NCBI RefSeq assembly: GCF_009176705.1
Contig: NZ_AP021846.1
Location: 3,194,001 to 3,258,000, forward strand
Direction of reading: 5' to 3'
Source of the DNA: Pseudoalteromonas sp. A25
GTDB taxonomy: Bacteria > Pseudomonadota > Gammaproteobacteria > Enterobacterales > Alteromonadaceae
DNA: 64,000 nucleotides
Shown here: positions 9,616 through 19,181 of the stretch, in pieces
How positions within the stretch are numbered: the first letter of the stretch is position 1
How the letters are laid out: each line of letters starts with the position of its first letter
The notes under the pieces: generated by a model
Told to the model about the DNA's origin: nothing
The model's input: only the letters and a program-made list of their open reading frames with translations
The model's database searches: none
Made by a program: the position numbers and the translations under genes

Positions 9616-10845
9616 ATGAGTAAGGTATCGCTAGCCAAAGATAAGATTAAAATTTTGTTGTTAGAGGGCGTACACCAAAGCGCTGTCGAAACGCTAAAGC
9701 GCAATGGCTATAGTAATATTGATTACGTCAAAACATCGTTACCTGAAAATGATCTAAAAGAGCGTATCAAAGATGCCCACTTTGTGGGTATCCGTTCACG
9801 TACCCATCTAACTGATGCAGTGCTCAATGCGGCAGAAAAACTGGTTGCGGTGGGCTGTTTTTGTATCGGCACGAATCAAGTTGACCTGCAAGCCGCACGC
9901 GAACGTGGCATTGCGGTTTTTAATGCTCCTTTTTCAAACACGCGCTCTGTAGCCGAGCTTGTGTTGGGTGAGATCTTGCTCCTCTTACGTGGTATTCCAC
10001 AACGCAACGCTATGGCACACCGTGGAGAATGGTTTAAATCTGCCATCGGCTCATATGAAGCCCGCGGTAAAACCCTCGGCATTATTGGCTACGGCCATAT
10101 TGGCACGCAGCTGGGGATCATGGCAGAAAATATCGGCATGAAGGTCGAGTTTTATGATATTGAAGACAAACTCACACTGGGTAATGCACAGCAAATTCAA
10201 AACATGACGCAACTTTTACAACGTTCTGACGTTGTGAGTTTACATGTGCCCGAAACACCATCAACCAAAAACCTAATCGGCATGGCTGAATTAGAAGTAA
10301 TGAAACAAGGTGCTATTTTAATTAACGCCTCTCGCGGTACCGTGGTGGATATTGATGCCCTAGCTGAAGCGCTTAGAGATAAAAAGCTGGCTGGCGCTGC
10401 AATAGATGTATTCCCTGTAGAGCCGAAGTCTAATGATGAAGAGTTTGTTTCTCCGTTACGCGAGTTTGATAATGTTATTTTAACCCCTCACGTTGGTGGC
10501 TCAACACAAGAAGCTCAAGAAAACATTGGCATAGAAGTGGCTGGAAAAATAGCTAAATACTCTGACAATGGCTCAACGTTGAGTGCAGTTAACTTTCCTG
10601 AAGTATCGCTGCCAGAACTTGCTAACCGCAGCCGATTATTACACGTACACCAAAACCGACCTGGCGTACTAACACAAATTAACCAAGCATTTGCACAGCA
10701 TGGTATTAACATTGCTGCGCAATATCTACAAACAGATGACACGATAGGCTATGTTGTTATTGATGTAGATAGCGATCATTCAGAAGTCGCTTTAAAAGAG
10801 CTCAGTGCTGTTGAAGGGACTATTCGTGCCCGTATATTACATTAA
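9616..10845 (+). CDS. serA: D-3-phosphoglycerate dehydrogenase
   Basis: First enzyme of serine synthesis, oxidising 3-phosphoglycerate with NAD. 409 residues, as in E. coli. The Rossmann domain has LGIIGYGHIGTQLGI. The catalytic Arg is in NASRGTVVD and the catalytic His in TPHVGGSTQEA. A C-terminal ACT domain from about residue 335 (LLHVHQNRPGVLTQINQAF, NIAAQYLQT) predicts feedback control by serine. It is downstream of rpiA and ends before a bidirectional terminator. Confidence 0.98.
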   Translation: MSKVSLAKDKIKILLLEGVHQSAVETLKRNGYSNIDYVKTSLPENDLKERIKDAHFVGIRSRTHLTDAVLNAAEKLVAVGCFCIGTNQVDLQAARERGIAVFNAPFSNTRSVAELVLGEILLLLRGIPQRNAMAHRGEWFKSAIGSYEARGKTLGIIGYGHIGTQLGIMAENIGMKVEFYDIEDKLTLGNAQQIQNMTQLLQRSDVVSLHVPETPSTKNLIGMAELEVMKQGAILINASRGTVVDIDALAEALRDKKLAGAAIDVFPVEPKSNDEEFVSPLREFDNVILTPHVGGSTQEAQENIGIEVAGKIAKYSDNGSTLSAVNFPEVSLPELANRSRLLHVHQNRPGVLTQINQAFAQHGINIAAQYLQTDDTIGYVVIDVDSDHSEVALKELSAVEGTIRARILH

Positions 10846-10943
10846 TTAAGCACGTTATTTTGGGACATAGAGCCTTAGCGATAGCAAAGCTTCATTAGTA
10901 AATTAGTAAGCTGCTCGCTTGTGTGGGGTTTAGCTCCTTGAAA

Positions 10944-10983
10944 TAAAAAAGATTAAGGCCGCATTTGCGGCCTTATCTTTTTT
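10944..10983. terminator. Bidirectional terminator between serA and the convergent radA operon
   Basis: Long A-tract, TAAGGCCGC, a short loop, GCGGCCTTA and a T-tract. Both strands therefore read as a GC stem with U tail. The minus-strand gene stop at 10982 lies at its edge. Confidence 0.85.
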
Positions 10984-11890
10984 ATTGCCCGGTAATTTGC
11001 AAGTTGATGTGATCAGCAAACGCTTCCGGCTCTCCCTCAAAAGATTGCACTTGTTCCGAGAGCTCCCCCATACTCGTGCCCTGAGGCAACTGTAAAGACA
11101 CATCCAAACGTTGCAAGCCACGCGCAAAAGCCAGCAGTGCTTTTTTGGTGCGCTGAGCCATCTGCGCATTATGCAGCTGGGTTTCAAGCATTTGATAAAA
11201 GTCACCCCTATCAAGAGCAGAGCCCAACAATAGTTCAGTAAACAACTGCTGCAACTGCCCTTTATTTTGCACACTGAACTGTACCGTATCTAATTGAGCA
11301 CGTTGCAAAGCTTCAAGCGCAGAGTTTTGTAACGCGCTTAGCTGAGCTGGTGAGCTATCACTGGGTTGCTGCATTAAACGCTGAGAAGCCTCCATCAATG
11401 GTGTCATGTTTTGCAATTGAACAGACAAATTGGCCGCCATAACATCACGTGCACCTAAACTGACTTTTATTGCACTTTTACTTGTACTGCGCTCAAAAGA
11501 TAATGAAAAGCTAAAATCCACTCGGCTACTTTGTAGAAGCGGTGGTAGATCAGGGAACTGTTTTTTATAAAAATCACTTAAGTGTACGCCAATCAAACTC
11601 ACTTCGGTTAGTTCACTAACCTTGTGTTTTTGATACCCTTCTAAACTCACGCGTTCAGCACTGACTATTTGGCGCTGCTTAGCATCTGTAACAGCCACGC
11701 CCTGCAAACTTACTTTATCTGTAAACAAAGATGCATCTAAACTATTATAACTAACTGAAATACCGCTTTTTTCCTCTACTGCCGTTAGTTGTTGCTCAAG
11801 CTCAGCGGCGGCTTTTTTATTTACCACATGCTGGGCAACACCGTATAACACAAGCCCAGCCCCTAGTACGACCAACAATGCCTTACGCAT
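10982..11890 (-). CDS. Unknown membrane-anchored envelope protein
   Basis: 302 residues, not recognised with confidence. It begins with one hydrophobic helix ([18 protein letters not shown]) that is either a signal anchor or an uncleaved signal, so the rest should be periplasmic. The body has amphipathic beta-type repeats such as VSYNSLDASLFTDKVSLQGV and VSLIGVHLSDFY, in the style of DUF945 or AsmA-like envelope proteins, and a helical Gln/Leu-rich middle. It lies 14 bases downstream of radA with a GAGGT ribosome site, so it is probably the second gene of a radA operon. The DUF945/AsmA link is only a resemblance. Confidence 0.7.
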   Translation of the reverse strand: MRKALLVVLGAGLVLYGVAQHVVNKKAAAELEQQLTAVEEKSGISVSYNSLDASLFTDKVSLQGVAVTDAKQRQIVSAERVSLEGYQKHKVSELTEVSLIGVHLSDFYKKQFPDLPPLLQSSRVDFSFSLSFERSTSKSAIKVSLGARDVMAANLSVQLQNMTPLMEASQRLMQQPSDSSPAQLSALQNSALEALQRAQLDTVQFSVQNKGQLQQLFTELLLGSALDRGDFYQMLETQLHNAQMAQRTKKALLAFARGLQRLDVSLQLPQGTSMGELSEQVQSFEGEPEAFADHINLQITGQ

Positions 11891-11904
11891 TAGCTACCTC
11901 TTTA

Positions 11905-13275
11905 TTAAAATAGAGCCTCAAGTGCATCACTTAAGCTATTTACAGCAATGACTTCCATTCCTTCGATGGGCTCTTTTGGTTTATTTGCATTAGGCACGAT
12001 AGCGCGCTTAAAGCCATGCTTGGCGGCTTCTTTTAAGCGCTCTTGACCACTTGGCACAGGTCGGATCTCGCCCCCAAGCCCCACTTCACCAAAAACAACC
12101 AGCTGTCGCTCCAAAGCATAATTTTTAAAACTCGAAACCAGCGCAACTATCAACGCTAAGTCGGCACTGGTTTCTGATACCTTAACCCCGCCAACAACGT
12201 TCACAAATACGTCCTGATCAGCGACTTGTAAGCCACCATGGCGATGTAAAACAGCAAGCAGCATCGCTAAGCGGTTTTGCTCCAACCCAACCGTAACCCG
12301 TCTTGGGTTAGCCAATTGCGAATAATCAACCAATGCTTGTACTTCAACTAATAAAGGCCTTGTTCCTTCCCAGATCACCATCACTAAAGAGCCTGGAGTT
12401 TGCTCTTCTGAGCGGTTTAAAAAAATAGCAGAGGGGTTACTCACCTCTTTAAGGCCTTGGCCTGTCATCGCAAAAACCCCAAGTTCATTCACCGCACCAA
12501 AGCGGTTTTTATTGCCTCGTAGGGTTCGAAAACGGCTATCAGCACTGCCTTCTAGCAAAATAGAACAGTCAATGCAGTGCTCTAATACCTTTGGACCTGC
12601 TAAGCTACCATCTTTGGTAACGTGGCCTACCATAAAAATTGCCACTTGATTTTGCTTTGCAAATCGAGTGAGATACGCCGCGCTCTCTCTTACCTGAGAG
12701 ACACTACCTGGTGCCGATTGCACATCGTTCATATGCATAACCTGAATGGAGTCAATCACCATAATGCTAGGTTTTTCTTGTAAAGCTAATTGGCAAATAG
12801 TTTCTACATTGGTTTCAGCAAGTGTGCGTAGTTTATCCGTTGGCAACCCAAGGCGATTGGCACGCATGGCCACCTGCTGAAGCGACTCCTCACCTGTTAC
12901 GTATAATGTGTTCATTGTCTGAGCGAGCAAACACATGGTCTGCAAAAGTACGGTACTTTTACCCGCACCAGGTGAACCACCAATCAAAATTGCACTACCA
13001 GGCACAACACCACCACCCAGCACCCTGTCAAACTCTTTAAAACCAGTACTAAAGCGCGGTAAGCTTTCTAGGTTTACCTCATCCAACGTTTGCACTTTAG
13101 CATCAACCATCCCTGCGTAACCTGCCATTGCAGCACTACGCGGGGGAGCCTTAACCGAAGGGACGCGAAACTCAGTGACTGTATTCCAAGCTCTACACTC
13201 TGAGCACTGCCCTTGCCAACGTGCAAACTCAGCACCGCAGTCGCTACAAACAAAAGCCGTTTTCTTTTTCACCAT
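11905..13275 (-). CDS. radA: DNA repair protein RadA
   Basis: RecA-like ATPase that promotes branch migration of recombination intermediates. 456 residues from ATG 13275 (MVKKKTAFVCSDCG, matching the E. coli start); an in-frame GTG lies 12 bases earlier. A four-cysteine zinc finger (CSDCG...CSECRAW) opens the protein. Walker A is GGSPGAGKSTV. The RadA-specific KNRFG motif is present (GNKNRFGAVNELG), and a Lon-protease-like domain ends it (GVKVSETSADLALIVAL, GEVGLGGEIRPV). It is divergent from the PilZ protein gene across a 196-base AT-rich gap. Confidence 0.97.
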   Translation of the reverse strand: MVKKKTAFVCSDCGAEFARWQGQCSECRAWNTVTEFRVPSVKAPPRSAAMAGYAGMVDAKVQTLDEVNLESLPRFSTGFKEFDRVLGGGVVPGSAILIGGSPGAGKSTVLLQTMCLLAQTMNTLYVTGEESLQQVAMRANRLGLPTDKLRTLAETNVETICQLALQEKPSIMVIDSIQVMHMNDVQSAPGSVSQVRESAAYLTRFAKQNQVAIFMVGHVTKDGSLAGPKVLEHCIDCSILLEGSADSRFRTLRGNKNRFGAVNELGVFAMTGQGLKEVSNPSAIFLNRSEEQTPGSLVMVIWEGTRPLLVEVQALVDYSQLANPRRVTVGLEQNRLAMLLAVLHRHGGLQVADQDVFVNVVGGVKVSETSADLALIVALVSSFKNYALERQLVVFGEVGLGGEIRPVPSGQERLKEAAKHGFKRAIVPNANKPKEPIEGMEVIAVNSLSDALEALF

Positions 13276-13471
13276 ACTATTGGGCACACTTATTGCTTAA
13301 TTTCTGTAACTTTATCTTGCTAAAATGTAAGTGTTTCATTAGCAGACTAAGTTAACAGAATTGTTTAGAATTAATTAACTATGATTTAGTATTGTCATAG
13401 TTTTGACTTGATATAACAAATAATAACGAATAAGCCTTGAAGCTTAAACACGGATAATAGAATGGGTCATT

Positions 13472-15970
13472 ATGGCTGAAGATAAGCTACAGAAATATCA
13501 ACCTCTGATCAAAGAGTTAAAATCGCAGTTGGGTGAACCTAACTTCGATAAGATTTTTGATCAAATGACTAAAGATATTTCCAAACCTGATCGATTCTTA
13601 TTGAAAATGGAAATGTCGCGCCTATCGCAGCCTATTGCACGTTTTATTGACTTACGAGGCCAAGTTGCCGGTGAAGTTAAGCCTTATGAATATGAAGGGA
13701 AGCAACACTTTATGGATGACTTGGCCATAGAAGTGTTTGAACGTGAGATTGAGCGCCACGGTAAATATACGCTCGCTGTGTATGAAGAAGTAATGCAAAC
13801 CGAAAATAATTATCGGGTAATGCAAAAAAAAGCACAAGACAACGAAAGTCTAACTGATGATATTGTTGCTGAACAACCGGACCACGCCAAGTTGATCCGC
13901 TTTGCTTCATACGAAAGCCGTATTGAAGAAAGGATGAACTACTCTATCAAGATCTCTGTTGAGTTAGGCAAAGGTCATGCTATCAATGGCACAACTTCTG
14001 ATATTTCTCTCAGTGGTGCAAAAATAAAAATTCCAGCAAAAGAGCGCGTCAGACCGGCTCAACTTGTCAGTGTACGTCTGATCGGTTTAGAGCAAGAGTT
14101 TGAGCTTGGTCTGAAAGAGGGCATCCAATATGAGGTGGTGGCTGTAGAGCCTTTATCTAAAGAGCAACAGCATGTGCGCCTTAAAAGAACGTTTGTTGAA
14201 AACAGTAACGCTTTCGATGAGTTTTTAGATAGCTTCATTCACGGCAACAAACGTCGCTATAAAGTGAACCTAGATAACACGATGGATGCCATCGTGTGCA
14301 AGGGATATGAACAGTATTACCAACCAAGAGTCAGCTCGTTATTTGTTTTTATCTCGCAAACTGACAAGCACCTTTTGCCGACAATCGCGTTAACCAACGA
14401 AAACAATGCGTTCATTAATTATTACTTTGAGGATGAGAAAAAGTTCTCATGTTTGTACCAAGTGCTATCGCAAGCTCGGTTAAACGCCATGTTATCTTTA
14501 CCAAGTGCCGTCAAAGAGGCGACGTTATATTGCTTCACGCATATTAAAGATGGAAAAATTTATCATTATTCAGCGTTTGACTTTGAACTCGCTAAGCAAG
14601 CACAAATTCGTAACCTGTTTGTAGCTTATGGCGCGCAAAAAAACAGCTGGCGAACCTTTAAAATACAACTGATGCCAAGCCACCCAGAGGATGCGTTTAT
14701 TCCTTTGTCTTTACCAGCTAATGCAGGTAAAAATATTGAAAAACTCAACAAACCACCCACACCTCGAGTCCAAAGCTACATTAACAATGTCAAATATTTA
14801 GCCCTGATCACAGATATTTCTTCTAAACAGCAAAAAGATGCATATCTGGCACTTTCTTTTAACAAAGCTATTGTCAATCAACTCAAGATTTTTGGTCGTG
14901 GCAAGGCGTTAAATCCACCTAAATTAGAGGTGGTGTCTTTAGAGTATGTCAACTTACGCTCTCACAAACGCTATTTATATAAAACAGCAGTAACAATACA
15001 TACCGAAAACCAAGCGCAAATCAGCGGCCATACTCTAGACTTATCCGTAATGGGGCTTCAGGTACAACTGGCTCAACCTTCAACAATGACGAAGGGCGAT
15101 ATTATTCACCTCGATTTACCTGATCTGCAAAAAATCACAAAGCAATACACGTTAAGTCATTTACGTTATGAAGTAGTGGCTGTAAGTAAAACTAAAACGA
15201 CGATTAACCTCAAAGTCAGTAAGTTGACTGATTTACCGCAAGTAGCCAGTGAATTTTTTAAACTATTGATAGACAGTAATAAAGACAAACTACAACCTTG
15301 CAAAGAGTCGCCAAGGATCCCTGGGTTGTCTACGGCTCTAAGAAATATGGTCACCAAAAGCGTGTGTCAGTTCCCATTTTATTTACACAAAGAAACATCA
15401 CATTATAAAATAGGTGCCGTAGGTGTAGGGCTCTACCCAACTCCAATCCATCGCTTACTTATGTATTATCACAATGCCAAGCCTGAACAGTTGAATATTA
15501 AACCTCTGTTCCCATCTGGGTTTATTGAGAGCACCTTGACTGAAACAATAAGAAAGCATAGCCGAAAAAGCAAACCCCTTAAATATACGCTTTTCGTTAG
15601 CTTTAACAACAACGAACAAGAGCTCACTAAAGCGCTGAAAAGCCATTGTATTGAACAAGGTGAGTCACTTGAGTCACTCGAACTTTTCTTGAAGCGCGCC
15701 GTGACCAAGCATATTTTGTTTGTGTTTCATTTACACGTATCTAAAACAGGCCGCCCGGATACCGATTATTTAGCAAATGAATTACGCTACGTCAGCCATT
15801 ACGCCTTACACAAAGCAAAAGAGCTTGAAGAGGGTCTATGGCAAGTGACAGGTGTTTGCGACTTAATTGATGTGACAGATGAACAACTCAGGACGCTCAA
15901 TCTAGATAACAAATTAATCACAGCGATGCGATTGAGAAAGCAAGCTTGGCTTAAAAGCTTGCTCAGTTAA
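13472..15970 (+). CDS. Large protein with two PilZ domains, putative c-di-GMP receptor
   Basis: 832 residues, cytoplasmic, no membrane helix seen. Two PilZ domains each keep both c-di-GMP signatures. The first has RIEER (from R150) and DISLSG about 30 residues later. The second has RSHKR (R496 to R500) and DLSVMG. Both arginine boxes are intact, so both could bind c-di-GMP. The N-terminal ~145 residues are helical and charged. The middle (about 240-480) and the C-terminal ~230 residues have no fold I recognise. Large PilZ proteins next to radA are, as I recall, known in Vibrio (PlzC-like); that link was not checked. Role in motility, pili or biofilm is plausible, given the pil genes 3 kb away, but unproven. 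Confidence 0.85.
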   Translation: MAEDKLQKYQPLIKELKSQLGEPNFDKIFDQMTKDISKPDRFLLKMEMSRLSQPIARFIDLRGQVAGEVKPYEYEGKQHFMDDLAIEVFEREIERHGKYTLAVYEEVMQTENNYRVMQKKAQDNESLTDDIVAEQPDHAKLIRFASYESRIEERMNYSIKISVELGKGHAINGTTSDISLSGAKIKIPAKERVRPAQLVSVRLIGLEQEFELGLKEGIQYEVVAVEPLSKEQQHVRLKRTFVENSNAFDEFLDSFIHGNKRRYKVNLDNTMDAIVCKGYEQYYQPRVSSLFVFISQTDKHLLPTIALTNENNAFINYYFEDEKKFSCLYQVLSQARLNAMLSLPSAVKEATLYCFTHIKDGKIYHYSAFDFELAKQAQIRNLFVAYGAQKNSWRTFKIQLMPSHPEDAFIPLSLPANAGKNIEKLNKPPTPRVQSYINNVKYLALITDISSKQQKDAYLALSFNKAIVNQLKIFGRGKALNPPKLEVVSLEYVNLRSHKRYLYKTAVTIHTENQAQISGHTLDLSVMGLQVQLAQPSTMTKGDIIHLDLPDLQKITKQYTLSHLRYEVVAVSKTKTTINLKVSKLTDLPQVASEFFKLLIDSNKDKLQPCKESPRIPGLSTALRNMVTKSVCQFPFYLHKETSHYKIGAVGVGLYPTPIHRLLMYYHNAKPEQLNIKPLFPSGFIESTLTETIRKHSRKSKPLKYTLFVSFNNNEQELTKALKSHCIEQGESLESLELFLKRAVTKHILFVFHLHVSKTGRPDTDYLANELRYVSHYALHKAKELEEGLWQVTGVCDLIDVTDEQLRTLNLDNKLITAMRLRKQAWLKSLLS

Positions 15971-15974
15971 CGCG

Positions 15975-16007
15975 CACAATTAGAGTGGTTGCACCACTCT
16001 AATTGTG
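15975..16007. repeat. Perfect 15-bp hairpin between convergent genes
   Basis: CACAATTAGAGTGGT and its exact complement ACCACTCTAATTGTG are separated by TGC. It lies between the stops of the PilZ gene and ampE. No T tract follows on either strand, so it may be a barrier to 3' exonucleases or a weak bidirectional terminator and not a standard intrinsic terminator. Confidence 0.8.
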
Positions 16008-16015
16008 ACTATCGA

Positions 16016-16858
16016 TTATGCCAAATTACCAAATAGCGTAAGCAAAGCTATTAAAACCAAGTAGAACAATATGTTACGCTTTACTAAGCGCATCATGCAG
16101 GTGGCTTCATAAGTACACCCCGCGTATTGTTGTTCAATTTGCTCGGCGGCAAGCGCAGTCGAGGTAACTACACAACGATTCGAGACTTTAAAATCTAATA
16201 CATATTTAAGCCAACAACTTGTTCCCTTTGAAAAGTTACCGATTATCAAGTAGCCAAAACTGGCCAGTCTCGCGGGTAACCAATCTAACCAGTGCAACAA
16301 AGTTTGCAGTCGTTGTCCGTGCTCTTTAAGCACATGCTCGGAACTTTCATCAATTGCCTCCAATATACTGCGGGATAATGCGTACAACACAGCGCCCGGT
16401 GCACCTAATAACACAAACCAAAACATCACCGCACAATAGTGACGAAAGTTGACCCAAACAAGCGTTTGTCCAAACCACTCCCCGCCTTGCTCTTGCTCTG
16501 TACGCTTTTGACCAATTTGCAGAGCATATAGCGTGGCGGCCTCATTATCACCTCTGGTTAATGCATTTAAATATCCCTTATAACGCGCTCGCTGATGTGC
16601 ACATCCAAAACAAATGAGTAACACGCACACATTCAACAACAGTTCAATCAGTATAGAGTCAAACGCATCGTAGATAATCGCCAACAACATGCTTGGCATT
16701 ACCAGCCAAATAAGCACCCCAAAGCCAGAATTAAAAATGCTTTTAATTGAACCGCTATGGGTAACGTACATATCAGCATAGTGACTCATTTGCCAATACT
16801 TTCCTCGTGCAGCCAAACGCTCAATAATCAACGCCAAAATGATCGAAATTAAAATCAT
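16016..16858 (-). CDS. ampE: AmpE-like inner-membrane protein
   Basis: 280 residues from ATG 16858, whose ATGA overlaps the TGA of ampD; the longer in-frame start at 16903 lies inside ampD and is rejected. The protein opens with a membrane helix (MILISIILALIIERL) followed by the AmpE-type GKYWQMSHYADMY segment. It has further membrane helices near LIWLVMPSMLLAIIYDAF, MFWFVLLGAPGAVLYAL and the C-terminal FYLVLIALLTLFG. AmpE is paired with AmpD in peptidoglycan recycling and beta-lactamase induction loci; its own biochemical role is poorly defined. Confidence 0.9.
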   Translation of the reverse strand: MILISIILALIIERLAARGKYWQMSHYADMYVTHSGSIKSIFNSGFGVLIWLVMPSMLLAIIYDAFDSILIELLLNVCVLLICFGCAHQRARYKGYLNALTRGDNEAATLYALQIGQKRTEQEQGGEWFGQTLVWVNFRHYCAVMFWFVLLGAPGAVLYALSRSILEAIDESSEHVLKEHGQRLQTLLHWLDWLPARLASFGYLIIGNFSKGTSCWLKYVLDFKVSNRCVVTSTALAAEQIEQQYAGCTYEATCMMRLVKRNILFYLVLIALLTLFGNLA

Positions 16859-17409
16859 AACAATGCTCTTTGCTGTTCTAATAGTTGATAAAATTTGGGC
16901 CATAAAAATGCAGGCCCAGGATCTGTTTTTCGCCCAGGTGCAATATCACAGTGTCCTACAATTCGTTGCTTAGTAATTGCTGGGTACGCTGTCATTAACT
17001 GCGATGTTAACGAGGCCAATTGTTCATACTGTAACTCGGTGTAGGCACAGTTATCTGTTCCTTCTAGCTCAATGCCAATGCTAAAATCATTGCAGTGCGC
17101 TCTATTTAAAAAACTCGACACCCCGGCATGCCATGCTCGCTTGCTAAAAGGCACATACTGGAGTACTTGCCCGTCTCGCCTAATAAAGCAATGCGCAGAC
17201 ACTTTAAGCCCGTTTAAATCACCAAAGCTTTCGTGTGCACTGCAATCAAGCATGCCGCAAAATAGCGCATCTACGTATGGCGTGCCAAACTGACCAGCTG
17301 GTAAAGAGATATTATGCACAACCAATAAAGAAACGCTCTCTTCCTCTGGCCTGTCGTCATAAAATGTACAGGGCCGCCTGTGAGCGCCTTCAAACCAGTC
17401 TAACGACAT
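16855..17409 (-). CDS. ampD: 1,6-anhydro-N-acetylmuramyl-L-alanine amidase AmpD
   Basis: Cytoplasmic zinc amidase that removes the peptide from anhydro-muropeptides during cell-wall recycling. 184 residues, normal for AmpD. Zinc ligands expected from the family are visible: His in LLVVHNISLPAG, and the His and Asp of GHCDIAPGRKTDPGPAF. The FSIGIELEG motif carries the catalytic Glu region. There is no signal peptide, consistent with the cytoplasmic family member. It is translationally coupled to ampE by a 4-base overlap and divergent from nadC. Confidence 0.96.
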   Translation of the reverse strand: MSLDWFEGAHRRPCTFYDDRPEEESVSLLVVHNISLPAGQFGTPYVDALFCGMLDCSAHESFGDLNGLKVSAHCFIRRDGQVLQYVPFSKRAWHAGVSSFLNRAHCNDFSIGIELEGTDNCAYTELQYEQLASLTSQLMTAYPAITKQRIVGHCDIAPGRKTDPGPAFLWPKFYQLLEQQRALL

Positions 17410-17470
17410 AATAAAAATGCTCTCTAATTATCATACTGTTACCTTATCAAGGTTGATATAAATTCACTAG

Positions 17471-18403
<933 letters not shown>

Positions 18404-18438
18404 GTGCCAAGTAATTGCTTGTTTTTACAACTAACTTG

Positions 18439-18467
18439 TTGACAATATTGTACCTAAGCCTTTAAAT
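18439..18467 (+). promoter_or_regulatory. Candidate sigma-70 promoter of the pilin gene
   Basis: TTGACA at 18439-18444, a 17-base spacer and TTAAAT at 18462-18467. It would give a leader of roughly 170 bases before the pilin ATG. No sigma-54 GG-N10-GC element was found in the gap. Confidence 0.45.
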
Positions 18468-18645
18468 ACGACAAAAGAATGAGTGTTAAACACAAATTAA
18501 CAAGCAAGCTTTCATAAACGACATAAAGCGCTGCTCGCTAAAAAAGCCTATACTTAACGTAGAATAGGTTCGTAACCATAAAGATTTTAATATCTTTTTA
18601 ACTTACAATGCGTAAGGTATATATTTTTCCTTTAGGAGACAAAAC

Positions 18646-19107
18646 ATGGCAAGACAACAACAGGGTGGTTTTACCCTTATCGAATTGATGATAGTAGTGG
18701 CTATCATCGGTATTTTATCTGCTGTTGCATTACCAGCATATCAGGATTACGTCGCTAGAGCACAAGCAACCGAAGCGGTATCACTTTCAGCGGGTGCGAA
18801 AACTGCAATTGCTGAGTATCATCAAGTTAATGGATCATACCCTGATGCTAACTCAACGCCAACAAATACTAGCTTAGCAACTACTGGTACATACTCATCG
18901 CTAGCAGTTACTGCTGATACTGGTGTGATCACTGTAACAATGGGCTCAAACGCCGTTTCAGCCTTAACAGGAAAAACCTTTACATTAACTCCAAGTACTA
19001 CTAATAACGCTTTTAAATGGGCGTGTACCAGTAATGCCGATGCAGCTCTACTACCGCAAGGTTGTACTGTGGCGTCATCTGGTGGTTCAGGCGGTTCAGG
19101 CGGCTAA
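18646..19107 (+). CDS. pilA: Type IV pilin major subunit
   Basis: 153-residue prepilin. A short basic leader MARQQQGG is cut before Phe by the prepilin peptidase PilD. The mature protein starts [16 protein letters not shown] with the conserved Glu5, followed by the long hydrophobic helix. The globular part has a C-terminal disulfide loop formed by the two cysteines of WACTSN and PQGCTV. The protein then ends in a low-complexity [10 protein letters not shown] tail, which is unusual after a pilin D-loop. AGGAG lies 8 bases before the ATG. A terminator separates it from pilC. Confidence 0.95.
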   Translation: MARQQQGGFTLIELMIVVAIIGILSAVALPAYQDYVARAQATEAVSLSAGAKTAIAEYHQVNGSYPDANSTPTNTSLATTGTYSSLAVTADTGVITVTMGSNAVSALTGKTFTLTPSTTNNAFKWACTSNADAALLPQGCTVASSGGSGGSGG

Positions 19108-19125
19108 TCGCTGACAAACATAAAT

Positions 19126-19152
19126 AGCAGCTGTTTATCAGCTGCTTTTCTT
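19126..19152 (+). terminator. Terminator or attenuator between pilA and pilC
   Basis: AGCAGCTG and CAGCTGCT pair around TTTAT, followed by TTTCTTT. It would let pilin mRNA accumulate in excess over pilC-pilD. Confidence 0.75.
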
Positions 19153-19181
19153 TAGTAAACTCTTTAAAAAGTGATCCTAAT

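Noticed and set aside
16855..16903. ampE starting at 16903, inside ampD
   Set aside because: The ATGA overlap start at 16858 gives the usual AmpE N-terminus and is typical translational coupling.
18404..18645. Sigma-54 promoter of pilA
   Set aside because: GGTGCCAAGTAATTGC at the end of nadC looks similar, but the GG to GC spacing is 12 instead of 10. No other GG-N10-GC was found; a TTGACA-N17-TTAAAT sigma-70 site is better.
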